This document shows, piece by piece, positions 1 to 8,424 of a DNA stretch of 64,000 bases. A program made the translations under genes and the position numbers. The notes under the pieces were generated by a model. That model was given only the letters and a program-made list of their open reading frames with translations, made no database searches and was not told the origin of the DNA. The stretch is from Caulobacter sp. (GTDB lineage Bacteria; Pseudomonadota; Alphaproteobacteria; Caulobacterales; Caulobacteraceae). How positions within the stretch are numbered: the first letter of the stretch is position 1; each line of letters starts with the position of its first letter. The stretch is from positions 1 through 64,000 of the forward strand of contig JAQGIP010000071.1 in NCBI GenBank assembly GCA_028291055.1. Direction: 5' to 3'.

Positions 1-526
1 GCAGCAGGCGCGCCAGGGCGATGCGGCGCTTCTCACCGCCCGACAGGTTGTTCACCGGCCAGTCGTTGGGCGGGGTGCGCAGGGCGTCCATGGCCATCTC
101 GATGCGACTGTCGATGTCCCACAGGTCGCCGGCGTCGATCTTCTCCTGGAGGGCGGTCATCTCCTCCATCAGCTCGTCGGTGTAGTTCTCGCCCAGCTCG
201 ACCGCGATGGCGTTGTAGCGGTCGAAGATCTTCTTTTCCTCGCACCAGGCGATGGCGTTTTCCCAGACGTTGAGCGCGTCATCGAGGTGGGGCTCCTGCT
301 CCAGGTAGCCCATCTTGGTGCCCTCGGCGGCCTTGGCCTCGCCGACGAACTCCTTGTCGATGCCGGCCATGATCTTCAGCAGGGTCGACTTGCCCGAGCC
401 GTTGACGCCGACCACGCCGATCTTGGCGTCGGGGTAGAAGGACAGCCAGATGTTCTCAAACACCTTCTTGCCGCCGGGGTAGGCCTTGGTCAGGCCCTGC
501 ATCTGGAAAATATGTTGAGCAGCCAT
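1..526 (-). CDS. ettA: Energy-dependent translational throttle protein EttA (ABC-F), N-terminal part
   Basis: Cytosolic ABC-F ATPase that binds the ribosomal E site and gates early elongation according to ATP/ADP level (known for EttA). Reading leftward from the ATG at 524-526, the protein opens MAAQHIFQMQGLTKAYPGGK, has Walker A GVNGSGKST at about residues 40-48, and an LSGGE signature near residue 155-160, just before the window edge. The rest of domain 1, the linker and the second ATPase domain lie outside. The N-terminus and Walker A context fit EttA better than Uup or other ABC-F members. The gene is divergent from the amidase. No defect is visible in the part seen. Confidence 0.9.
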   Translation of the reverse strand, partial: MAAQHIFQMQGLTKAYPGGKKVFENIWLSFYPDAKIGVVGVNGSGKSTLLKIMAGIDKEFVGEAKAAEGTKMGYLEQEPHLDDALNVWENAIAWCEEKKIFDRYNAIAVELGENYTDELMEEMTALQEKIDAGDLWDIDSRIEMAMDALRTPPNDWPVNNLSGGEKRRIALARLL

Positions 527-659
527 AGGGGCGCGTTCGTCCGTTCGTGCGGTGTGTGGGGTCGCGGGGGAGATAGCGGTTAGGGGGCCCCGGCGCAACG
601 GGCGGGGGGTTGCCGAAGACGATCAGGGCCGCGAATGATGCGGAATTGGGGGAGTGAAC

Positions 660-2381
660 ATGCGCCTTTGGTTGATCGCCACATTCGCATCGACGGCGCT
701 TGCGGGGGGCCTCGTGGGCGTGGCGGGAGCACAGGACAGGATCGTGAGCGCGCACGGCGAAGCGACCATTCCGGTGATCGGACCCTTCTCGAAGCTGCGC
801 CGCCCCGACTGCGGCGCCGTGCCTGAAGGCCTGCCTAGTGATCGGTGGGCGGACTCTTCCATTTCCGAGATTCAGGATGAGCTTGCCTCGGGCCGTCTGA
901 GCGCCGTCTGCCTGGCCGTCGAATCCGCCGATCGCATCGACGTGCTCGAAAACGGTTCGGCCCATCCCTTCCCCGAGCGCCTCATGGAGCCCTACCCCGG
1001 CCTCCATGCCGTCATCGCCGCCAACCCCCACATCTTCGCCGACGCCCGCAATTCAGACGCGCGGCGCAAGGCCGGCAAGTCCCTCGGCCCCCTCGAAGGC
1101 ATCCCCATCCTGCTGAAGGACAACATCGAGTCCTGGGACGACACCGCCACCACCGCCGGTTCCCTGGCCTTGGCGCAGAACCGCCCCCAGAGGGACGCGC
1201 CTCTGGTGCGGCGCCTCACCGACGCCGGCGCCCTGATCCTCGGCAAAACCAACCTGTCCGAATGGGCCAACTTCCGATCCTCCCGCTCGCTCAGCGGCTG
1301 GAGCGGCGTGGGCGGCCAGGCGCGCAATCCCTATGCGCTGGACCGCAGCCCGTGCGGTTCCTCGGCCGGCTCCGCCGTGGCCGTGGCGGCCGGCTACGCC
1401 CCCGCCGCCATCGGCACCGAGACGGACGGCTCGATCACCTGTCCCGCCGCCGTCAACGGCATCGTGGGCTTGAAGCCCACGGTGGGCCTGATCTCGCGCA
1501 GCGGCATCGTACCGATCAGCCATACCCAGGACACGCCGGGGCCGATGACGCGCACGGTGCGCGACGCCGCCATCCTGCTCACCGTCATGGCCGGCAGCGA
1601 TCCGGCCGATCCCGCGACCGCAGAGGCTGACGCCCACAAGAGCGACTACGCCGCGGCCCTCGACGCGGACTCGCTGAAGGGCAGGCGCATCGGCGTGCTG
1701 CGTTTCGCGGCCGGCTTCCATCCGGAGACCGACGCGGCCTTCGAGGCGGCGCTGGATGTGCTGCGAGGCAAGGGCGCCATCCTGGTCGACATCCCCGACC
1801 TGCCCCACCGGCGCGAGATCGGGGCCAGGGAGCAGATCGTCCTGCAGACCGAGTTTAAGGTCGATCTCAACGCCTACCTGGCCACCACCGACCCGGCCAA
1901 GGTCAAGACCCGCACCCTGGCCGACGTGATCGCCTTCAACCGGGCCCATCCCATCGAGGAGCTGCCCTTCTTCGGCCAGGAGACCTTCGAGAAGGCCGAG
2001 GCCACCAAGGGTCTGGATGATCCCGCCTACATCGCCGCCAAGGCCGACGCCCACCGCATGGCCGGCCCCGAGGGCATCGACGCCCTGCTCGCCCAATATG
2101 ATGTGGTGGCCCTGGCGGCGCCGACGCTCGGGCCCGCCTGGCCGATCGATCCGGTGCTGCGCGACCGCTATGTGGGCGGCGGCGCGGGGACACTGGCCGC
2201 CGTGGCCGGCTATCCCCACCTCACCGTACCCATGGGGCTGGTGGGCGGCCTGCCCGTGGGTCTCAGCTTCATCGGGCCGGCCTGGAGCGAGGCCAGGCTG
2301 CTGTCGCTGGGCTATGCCTATGAACAGGCGTCGAAGGCCCGCAAGCCGCCAGCCTTCGCGGCGACGGTCAGCGCGCCCTAG
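660..2381 (+). CDS. Secreted amidase (amidase signature family)
   Basis: Predicted 573-residue amidase-signature hydrolase cleaving a C-N amide bond; the substrate cannot be read from sequence. An N-terminal signal peptide ([17 protein letters not shown], then an AGAQD-type cleavage region) indicates export. The Ser-cisSer-Lys triad can be followed: Lys in the LLKDNI segment, the CGSSAGSA glycine/serine loop, and the nucleophile Ser in [10 protein letters not shown]. The region after it ([17 protein letters not shown]) is typical of the family. I chose ATG 660 because GGGGGAG lies 5 bases upstream; an in-frame GTG at 654 overlaps that ribosome site. GatA is unlikely because of the signal peptide and lack of gatCB neighbours. 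It converges with the beta-helix gene, 3 bases away. Confidence 0.85.
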   Translation: MRLWLIATFASTALAGGLVGVAGAQDRIVSAHGEATIPVIGPFSKLRRPDCGAVPEGLPSDRWADSSISEIQDELASGRLSAVCLAVESADRIDVLENGSAHPFPERLMEPYPGLHAVIAANPHIFADARNSDARRKAGKSLGPLEGIPILLKDNIESWDDTATTAGSLALAQNRPQRDAPLVRRLTDAGALILGKTNLSEWANFRSSRSLSGWSGVGGQARNPYALDRSPCGSSAGSAVAVAAGYAPAAIGTETDGSITCPAAVNGIVGLKPTVGLISRSGIVPISHTQDTPGPMTRTVRDAAILLTVMAGSDPADPATAEADAHKSDYAAALDADSLKGRRIGVLRFAAGFHPETDAAFEAALDVLRGKGAILVDIPDLPHRREIGAREQIVLQTEFKVDLNAYLATTDPAKVKTRTLADVIAFNRAHPIEELPFFGQETFEKAEATKGLDDPAYIAAKADAHRMAGPEGIDALLAQYDVVALAAPTLGPAWPIDPVLRDRYVGGGAGTLAAVAGYPHLTVPMGLVGGLPVGLSFIGPAWSEARLLSLGYAYEQASKARKPPAFAATVSAP

Positions 2382-2384
2382 GCG

Positions 2385-3857
2385 CTAGTGGCGGTCGCCG
2401 TGGTCGCCGCCATGGCCGCCGTGATCGCCGCCGTCGCGCCGGCGCTTCCACCAGGGGTCCTTCTGGGGCGGAGGCGGCGCCTGGATCTCGAACGGGGCGC
2501 CGTCGCGCTGGTAGCCGTTGTCGTAGGCGTCGTAGTCCCAGTAGTCGCGGTCTTCACGCCACATGGAGCTATTGTCGCGCAGGAAGCCCGGCAGGCGGCC
2601 GTTGCCCACGCAGTACTGGCCATTGCCCCAGCCGAAGCGGCGGCAGTCGTCGGAATAGATCCAGTTGTTCTGGACCACCGCGTCGGTGCCGCGCTCCACA
2701 TAGATGCCGGCGCGCTCGACGCCGAAGATGCGGTTGCGCTCGATATCGGCGCGGCCGCCGGAGACATAGACGCCGGTGTCGTCGGCCTGGATGGCGTTCT
2801 CCAGCAGGGTCAGGCTCGCGCCCTCCGACCACACGCCGCGCTGGCTGTTGCAGACGTGGCTGCGGGTGATGTCGACCTCGGCGCCGCGGTCGAGATTGAC
2901 GCCGACGCGCCAGCCGCAGATCACCGTGTTCCTGACGTTGAGCACGCCGCTGCCGCTGTGCAGCCCGCGTACGTTCAGGCCGATGGAGCCGGGCTCCGTC
3001 ATGGTCCGCGCCATCAGGCCGGTGTTGACGATGCTGCTGTCGCCGGGGCCGGGCGCGATGTCGATGGCCGCCTGTTCGCCGGTGATGCGGGTGCGCGAGA
3101 TGTCCACCTGGGCGGCGTCCACCGCCAGGGTGGCGTCGAAGGTGCGGCCGTTGAGGTCGCTGTCGCGCAGGATGAGACGGCCGCCGGAGATGTAGACGGC
3201 GGATGAGTCGCCCGAATAGCGGACCTTGGTGCGCACCAGGGCGATGTCGCTGTCCCAGGCGGAGACGCAGGCGCTGCGCCCGCCCTGGTCGGCGGAGAAG
3301 ATCAGGTCGCGAAGCTCCACGCCCTTCACCCCGGGCGCCACCTGGACGCAGGGCTCGCCGGGGCCCGGCGCGAAGGCGGCCGGGGCGGTGGCGCCGCCCG
3401 ACCCGAAGGTGGGGATGCCCTCGCCGGCGATGATCACCGGGTGGTCGATGTAGACGGTCTCGTGACAGACGCCGCCGCGCGAGCGGATGTAGAGGATGCC
3501 GCCGTCGCGCAGGGCCTGGATGGCGTCGTTGACCGGGCGCGGCCCGAGCGCCGGGTTGGCGCAGTCGACGGTCAGGCTGTCATAGACGCGGTAGGGCGGA
3601 CGGTCGTTGTAGGCGCCGCCCCAGCCGAGGCTGCGGCCATAGTTGTAGGACCGCCCCCACCCGCGCCAGCGTTCGGGCCGGCGGTGCTTGAGGGGCGGAG
3701 TGATCAGGCCGCCGAAGTTGGGGCGCACCTGCTGGTCCACCTGGGCCTCGGGCGAGGCCCGGGCGACTTGCGGGGCGACTATGAGGCTGGCGGTCAGCAG
3801 GCCGGCGGCCAGCAGGGCGGACTTCACGACCGACTTTTGGGGGGAAGGACGGGTCAC
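2385..3857 (-). CDS. Exported right-handed parallel beta-helix repeat protein
   Basis: Predicted 490-residue exported protein. It starts with a signal peptide (about residues 14-34, ending near APQVARA) and continues with many short turns in which residues such as D, N and G alternate with V/I (for example RNTVICGW, ENAIQADDTGVYVSGG), the pattern of pectin-lyase-like beta-helix (Beta_helix/NosD) repeats. The C-terminus is Pro/His/Gly/Asp-rich and ends in an HGGDHGDRH-like tail that could bind metal. Its ATG overlaps the stop of the upstream Sel1 gene (ATGA), so the two are probably translationally coupled. No catalytic residues of a polysaccharide lyase could be assigned; function unknown. 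Confidence 0.75.
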   Translation of the reverse strand: MTRPSPQKSVVKSALLAAGLLTASLIVAPQVARASPEAQVDQQVRPNFGGLITPPLKHRRPERWRGWGRSYNYGRSLGWGGAYNDRPPYRVYDSLTVDCANPALGPRPVNDAIQALRDGGILYIRSRGGVCHETVYIDHPVIIAGEGIPTFGSGGATAPAAFAPGPGEPCVQVAPGVKGVELRDLIFSADQGGRSACVSAWDSDIALVRTKVRYSGDSSAVYISGGRLILRDSDLNGRTFDATLAVDAAQVDISRTRITGEQAAIDIAPGPGDSSIVNTGLMARTMTEPGSIGLNVRGLHSGSGVLNVRNTVICGWRVGVNLDRGAEVDITRSHVCNSQRGVWSEGASLTLLENAIQADDTGVYVSGGRADIERNRIFGVERAGIYVERGTDAVVQNNWIYSDDCRRFGWGNGQYCVGNGRLPGFLRDNSSMWREDRDYWDYDAYDNGYQRDGAPFEIQAPPPPQKDPWWKRRRDGGDHGGHGGDHGDRH

Positions 3858-5458
3858 TGTTGCGATCCTTCAGAATACGGGCGGCGGTCGATGGGCCCGG
3901 GCCCACCGGGGCTGGGGCCGCCGCGATAGGGTCCCTCGGGCGCGGCGTCGCCGCGGTCGTAGTCGTTATTGCCGCGGTAGGGCGGTTGGCGGGGCGGGCT
4001 ATTGGCGCGCGACACCTGCGCCAGGACCTGTTGCAGCCGCGCGATGGAGGGCTTGAAGCCGGCGAGGGCCGCGTCGAGTTGGTAGACCACGGCCTTGGCC
4101 TTGTCCTGGTCGGCGATGCCGGAGACGCCGAGCGAGAAGTAGGTCGACATGGCGTATTTGGCCTCGGCGTTGCCCTGTTTGTCGGCCTCGGCGTACCAAT
4201 AGTAGGCGCGGGCATAGTCGCGGGCCACGCCGACGCCCTCGGAGTACATCACGGCCAGGACAAGCTGGGCCTTGGAGGAGCCGTTGACGGCCGCATACTG
4301 GATGGCGCGGACCCGCTCGATGGGGGCCAGGCGTCCGGTGGTGGGGCGGGCCAGCATGGCCTGGAAGGTCTGAATATCACCCGGGTAAACCCCAACCTCG
4401 TTGAGCGCCGGCTTGGCGGTCACGTGGAGGTAGGTCAGGGCCTCGGCGATGTGGACGAAGGGCAGCTCATCGATGCGCGACAGGGCCTGTTCGTAGACGT
4501 CGCCCTTCATGGAGCTTTCGTCGGAGTGGGGCACGCCCGAGGCGTCCGGCGCGTCAGGCGGATAGAATTCGTAGGGCGGCACCCAGCGCTTGGCCTTCTG
4601 GGCGACGAAGCCGCCGAAGTTGGCGCGCTCGGGCGAAGAGCGCTCGAAGTCCTTCAACATGACGTAGGCCGACACGTCGCCGGTCTGCACCGCGAGATAG
4701 TTGTAGAGGTAGGCGTCCACGTCGTTGCGCGGGAAGAGGTTGAGCACGGACGGCGCGGCGGCCTGGTAGGGCTTGCCCCGCGCCTCCATGGCCTCGCGGT
4801 TGTCGGCCGGTTCGCCGAAGGCGCCGAAGCTGTCGTCGTGGATGCGCGCCAGGGTGCGGAAGCCGTCGGCGCCCTGGGTCGAGAGCACATAGATGACGCG
4901 GTTGCGCACCTGGCCCTGCTCGTCGGAGGACATGTGGGCCAAAAGGCGGTTCAGCGAGCCGTAGCCCATGCGCCGCTCGAAGGCGCGGCAGGCGTCGTAG
5001 CGGGCCACGGCGTTGTTGGGCCGCCCGGCGCCCAGCTGGGCGGCGACGGGGGTGAAGCCGGTGGGGTTGGACAGCGCCATGGCGTACCAGACGCCCGCCT
5101 CCACCGGGTCTTCGAGATTGCGGTCGGGGGCGCGGGTCCCCTCATAGCGGCGGCCGAGCTCCAGCTGGGCGAAGAAGTCGCCGCGGAAGGCCTGTTGGCG
5201 GAGCGCACGGATCTCGGCCTGCTGCTGGCCGAATTGCGGCGTGGCGGTGCTGGAGATCTGAGGACGGGGGCAGAGCGCGTCGTAGCGGGCCTTGGAGAAC
5301 CAGTTGCCTGGGCCGGTGTCGCAGCCGACGAGCGGGATCACCACGGCGGCGACGATCGCCGCCACCGACAGGCCGCGCACAATCCCCGCGCGCCGCGACC
5401 CAGAGCGGTGCTCCGAGGCGGCGGCGGCGAGAAGGTCGTCGGACGTGGCCTCCTGCAT
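3854..5458 (-). CDS. Sel1-repeat (TPR-like) lipoprotein
   Basis: Predicted 534-residue lipoprotein. The N-terminus has a long n-region, a hydrophobic stretch (residues ~29-44) and an LVGC lipobox, so it should be exported and lipid-anchored. At least two Sel1 repeats are visible in the C-terminal half (SKAQLVLAVMYSEGVGVARD and the following AEAKYAMSTYFSLGV), plus one near residue 105 (AQLELGRRYEGT). Sel1 proteins are usually scaffolds in envelope complexes. A longer in-frame ORF begins upstream, but ATG 5456-5458 has an AGGGGGAG ribosome site and directly precedes the signal sequence. Coupled to the downstream beta-helix gene by ATGA. Polar Pro/Arg-rich C-terminus. Confidence 0.75.
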   Translation of the reverse strand: MQEATSDDLLAAAASEHRSGSRRAGIVRGLSVAAIVAAVVIPLVGCDTGPGNWFSKARYDALCPRPQISSTATPQFGQQQAEIRALRQQAFRGDFFAQLELGRRYEGTRAPDRNLEDPVEAGVWYAMALSNPTGFTPVAAQLGAGRPNNAVARYDACRAFERRMGYGSLNRLLAHMSSDEQGQVRNRVIYVLSTQGADGFRTLARIHDDSFGAFGEPADNREAMEARGKPYQAAAPSVLNLFPRNDVDAYLYNYLAVQTGDVSAYVMLKDFERSSPERANFGGFVAQKAKRWVPPYEFYPPDAPDASGVPHSDESSMKGDVYEQALSRIDELPFVHIAEALTYLHVTAKPALNEVGVYPGDIQTFQAMLARPTTGRLAPIERVRAIQYAAVNGSSKAQLVLAVMYSEGVGVARDYARAYYWYAEADKQGNAEAKYAMSTYFSLGVSGIADQDKAKAVVYQLDAALAGFKPSIARLQQVLAQVSRANSPPRQPPYRGNNDYDRGDAAPEGPYRGGPSPGGPGPIDRRPYSEGSQQ

Positions 5459-5481
5459 ACACTCCCCCTTACAGCACGCTG

Positions 5482-5489
5482 TTAACCAT
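5482..5489 (+). promoter_or_regulatory. TTAACCAT, CtrA-type half-site upstream of the Sel1 gene
   Basis: Exact TTAACCAT, the 8-base half-site used by CtrA in alphaproteobacteria, 24 bases upstream of the Sel1 start codon. It is a single half-site without a clear TTAA partner at 7-base spacing, so binding is only possible. Confidence 0.3.
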
Positions 5490-5682
5490 ACTGAACGGGG
5501 GACTTTTGGGCCGGGCCCGCCATGAGTCAAGCTTGCGCACCCCCGTTGGGGCGCATCTTCCACAGACCGTTCACCGGTAATTCCCGTGTCGCGCGAACAG
5601 CGATATGTCAGACGCGAAATGGGCCATGATTTCGCCCTAAAGTGGTTCGCAATGTTCTACAACTGTAATCTGGGAGGCGGCC

Positions 5683-7503
5683 ATGCAGTTCACGTCTGTA
5701 CGGAAATTAGTCGGCGTCTGCGCCCTGGCGGCCCTGGTGGCGGCCTCGGCGCCGCCCGTGCGATTCGCCCAGGCCGCCCATCCGCTGGACGGCGACCCCA
5801 CGCCGGCGACCTGCGGCCCGCTGGGGTTTTCGAGCGATGACGGCGGCGGCGCTAACAGCAGCTATGGCTATCGTGGCCGGGGCGTTGCCCAGCCGATGAT
5901 GGCCCCGCCGCCACCGCCACCGCCACCGCCACCTCCGCCTCCGCCTCCGCCTCCGCCGCCGCCTCCCTCCGACCCATCCAGCGTGGCGGAGGTGACCGTC
6001 ACCGGGCAGAAGCGCACCGAGAACTTCCAGTCGGTTCCCATCGCCGTGACCGCCATTGGCGGCGCCGAGACGACCGAGCGATATCCCGGCGCGGCGCCGA
6101 ACCCCGTAAAACGGGTGGCCGACGAGCCGGTCTCGACCTTCTCCATCGACGTGGACACCGCCGCCTACACGAATGCCCGGCGCTTCCTGCAGGACGGCGA
6201 GCCGCCGCCGCGCGACTCCGTGCGGGTCGAGGAGATGGTCAACTACTTCGACTATGCCTATCCGCGCCCGGCGACGGCGGCCGAGCCGTTCAGGCCCTTC
6301 GTGGCGGTGACCCCCTCACCCTGGTCGCGCGACCGCCAGATCATCCACATCGGCCTGCAGGGCTATGACATCCCGCGCACGCAGCGGCCGCCGCTGAACC
6401 TGGTGTTCCTGATCGACACCTCCGGCTCGATGTCGTCGGACGACCGCCTGCCGCTGGCGATCAAGGCGCTGAACGTGCTGATCGGCCAGTTGCGGCCGCA
6501 GGACCGGGTGTCGATCGTGGCCTATGCGGGCTCGGCCGGGGCGGTGCTGGGACCGACGGACGGCGCCCAGAAGCTGAAGATGCGCTGCGCCCTGCAATCG
6601 CTGCATTCCGGCGGCTCGACGGCCGGCGGCGCGGGCCTGAGCCTGGCCTATGCATTGGCCCAGCAGAGCTTCAGGAAGGATGCGGTCAACCGGGTGATCC
6701 TGATGACCGACGGCGACTTCAATGTCGGCCTGTCAGACCCGCGCGGGCTGACCAGCTACGTCGCCGACAAGCGCACGAGCGGCGTCTATCTGTCGGTTTA
6801 TGGCTTCGGGCGCGGCAACTATCAGGACACCACGATGCAGGCTCTGGCCCAGAACGGCAACGGCACGGCAGCCTATGTGGACAGCCTGGAAGAAGCGCGT
6901 CGGCTGTTCAGCCGCGACTTCGCCGGAAGCGCCTTCCCCATCGCCGATGACGTCAAGATCCAGGTGGAGTTCAATCCGGCGCGGGTCAGCGAATATCGGC
7001 TGATCGGCTATGAGACGCGGATGCTGAAGCGCGAGGATTTCAACAACGACCGCATCGACGCGGGCGAGGTCGGCTCCGGGGTCTCGGTGACCGCGCTCTA
7101 TGAGATCACGCCGGTGGGCGCTCATCCGTCGTCCGATCCCCTACGTTATGGGGCCCAGCCTTCGGGGCTGTCGCCAACGGCGGGACCGGGGTCGGAACTG
7201 GCCTATCTGAAGGTGCGCTACAAGATGCCGGGGGGCGCGGAGTCGCGCCTGATGGCGCGGCCGATCGCGGCCGCCGATAGCTACGGCAGCGTCGCGGCGG
7301 CGCCCGAGCAGACCCGCTGGGCGCTGGCGGTGGCGGGCTATGGGCAGCGGCTGCGGGGCGATCCTTGGCTGGAGCCGTCGTTCGGCTGGGACCAGATCGT
7401 GGACCTGGCCCAGGGCGCGCGGGGCGAAGATCCGTTCGGCGAGCGGGCGGAGTTCGTGCAGCTGGCGCGGGCGGCCAAGTCGGTGGGCGCGGCGGGGCGG
7501 TAG
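5683..7503 (+). CDS. Exported VWA-domain protein (YfbK/DUF3520 type) with polyproline and TonB-plug-like segment
   Basis: Predicted 606-residue exported protein. Order: signal peptide (residues ~1-29), a run of 21 prolines (codons at 5905-5967), a TonB-receptor plug-like segment (EVTVTGQKRTENFQSVPIAV, from about residue 103), the VWF_A N-terminal domain (FSIDVDTAAYTNARRFL), a VWA domain with intact MIDAS DTSGS at 245-249, and a DUF3520-like C-terminus. VWA domains with intact MIDAS bind a partner through a divalent metal. GGGAGG lies just upstream of ATG. Related VWA proteins occur in Gram-negative envelopes, but the function is unknown. The polyproline run uses mixed CCG/CCA/CCT codons. Confidence 0.85.
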   Translation: MQFTSVRKLVGVCALAALVAASAPPVRFAQAAHPLDGDPTPATCGPLGFSSDDGGGANSSYGYRGRGVAQPMMAPPPPPPPPPPPPPPPPPPPPPSDPSSVAEVTVTGQKRTENFQSVPIAVTAIGGAETTERYPGAAPNPVKRVADEPVSTFSIDVDTAAYTNARRFLQDGEPPPRDSVRVEEMVNYFDYAYPRPATAAEPFRPFVAVTPSPWSRDRQIIHIGLQGYDIPRTQRPPLNLVFLIDTSGSMSSDDRLPLAIKALNVLIGQLRPQDRVSIVAYAGSAGAVLGPTDGAQKLKMRCALQSLHSGGSTAGGAGLSLAYALAQQSFRKDAVNRVILMTDGDFNVGLSDPRGLTSYVADKRTSGVYLSVYGFGRGNYQDTTMQALAQNGNGTAAYVDSLEEARRLFSRDFAGSAFPIADDVKIQVEFNPARVSEYRLIGYETRMLKREDFNNDRIDAGEVGSGVSVTALYEITPVGAHPSSDPLRYGAQPSGLSPTAGPGSELAYLKVRYKMPGGAESRLMARPIAAADSYGSVAAAPEQTRWALAVAGYGQRLRGDPWLEPSFGWDQIVDLAQGARGEDPFGERAEFVQLARAAKSVGAAGR

Positions 7504-7532
7504 GGTCCGGACTCAATAAGTCCACTCACCCC

Positions 7533-7836
7533 AAACACCCGCTCATCCCCGCGCAGGCGGGGACCCAGGCTTTTTCGCCGAGCCTTGCCGGGTCTGCTGA
7601 GCGGTCGGGGAGCGAAGCGGTAGGCCGCTGACCCTTGGTGTTCTTCGTGATCTTGGTGGTCGATCTTCGCAGGCCTTGAGACCGGGTCAGGCGCGGCCAG
7701 GTGAACCACCAAGCACACCAAGAACACGAAGGAGCCGAGCTGAGAGCGGGTCCACTTCGTACTGACCGGGGTGGTGGGCTTGGCTTAGCCAGCAAAAACG
7801 CCTGCCCCCCCTTTCCGGGGATGAGCGGGTGGGTTT
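7533..7836. repeat. Nested intergenic inverted repeat between VWA and SnoaL genes
   Basis: This 384-base gap has no credible gene. Its outer arms match inversely: AAACACCCGCTCATCCCCG at 7533-7551 against CGGGGATGAGCGGGTGGGTT at about 7816-7835. An inner pair also matches inversely: CCTTGGTGTTCTTCGTGATC near 7631 against CACACCAAGAACACGAAGGA near 7714. It sits between two convergent gene ends. The CTCATCCC outer arm is shared with the elements at 11516 and 54273. Confidence 0.75.
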
Positions 7837-7887
7837 AGGGCCGCGCTTCCAATTGGGTACAGGCCCTGGGCCAGTCACCCCGGCGGC

Positions 7888-8418
7888 CTAGAACGGAATG
7901 CCCGAGCGCAGCAGCCGGCGCGGCTCGTCGGCGCCGTTCAGCGGGCGATTGGTGCGGCTGGCGACCCGCCAGCCCTGAGGCGTGCGCACGAATTCCCAGA
8001 GGTTGGCGGCCACGCGCCAAACGATGAAGGCCTGGCCGTCCCAGCGGTAGAGGCGCGAATAGCCCGACGCGGTCGCGCGGTCGCCGTTCAGCACCACATG
8101 CGGCATGCCGATCACATGGCCGGCGCCGCCTTCGATGATCTCGCGGTGATGCGGGCCCGCGACCATGTCGGCGATCTCGGCGCGGCTGTAGGCGGCGCCC
8201 GCATTGCCCTGTTTGGCGACCGGCGAGCCGTCCGCCGGCCGGGGCCCGCCGCCCCAGTCATAGACGCCGTCCTCGACCCACAGTTGGGAGGTCGCCTCGG
8301 CGTCGCCGCTATCGACCAGCGGCCCGTAGGCGCTCATCAGCTGATAGATGGCGACCTGGTCTTCCAGGTCGCGGAGGCGCCGCTCCATCGCGGCAAGCCG
8401 CGCCTCGCTGTCGGTCAT
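7888..8418 (-). CDS. SnoaL-like (NTF2-fold) domain protein
   Basis: Predicted 176-residue cytosolic protein of the SnoaL/nuclear transport factor 2 superfamily. It opens with a charged helix (LAAMERRLRDLEDQVAIYQLMSAYG) and continues with the NTF2-type YGPLVDSGDAEATSQLWVED, typical of SnoaL_4 proteins that act as small isomerases, dehydratases or hydroxylases. It starts 6 bases after the stop of the upstream acyl-CoA dehydrogenase and is probably the last gene of a three-gene operon, suggesting a step on a CoA-linked intermediate. No signal peptide. The exact reaction cannot be read from sequence. Confidence 0.8.
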   Translation of the reverse strand: MTDSEARLAAMERRLRDLEDQVAIYQLMSAYGPLVDSGDAEATSQLWVEDGVYDWGGGPRPADGSPVAKQGNAGAAYSRAEIADMVAGPHHREIIEGGAGHVIGMPHVVLNGDRATASGYSRLYRWDGQAFIVWRVAANLWEFVRTPQGWRVASRTNRPLNGADEPRRLLRSGIPF

Positions 8419-8424
8419 GTCGGA

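Noticed and set aside
3860-5485. 541-residue plus-strand open frame
   Set aside because: Mirror of the Sel1 gene on the other strand; Gly/Val/His composition typical of antisense GC-rich frames.
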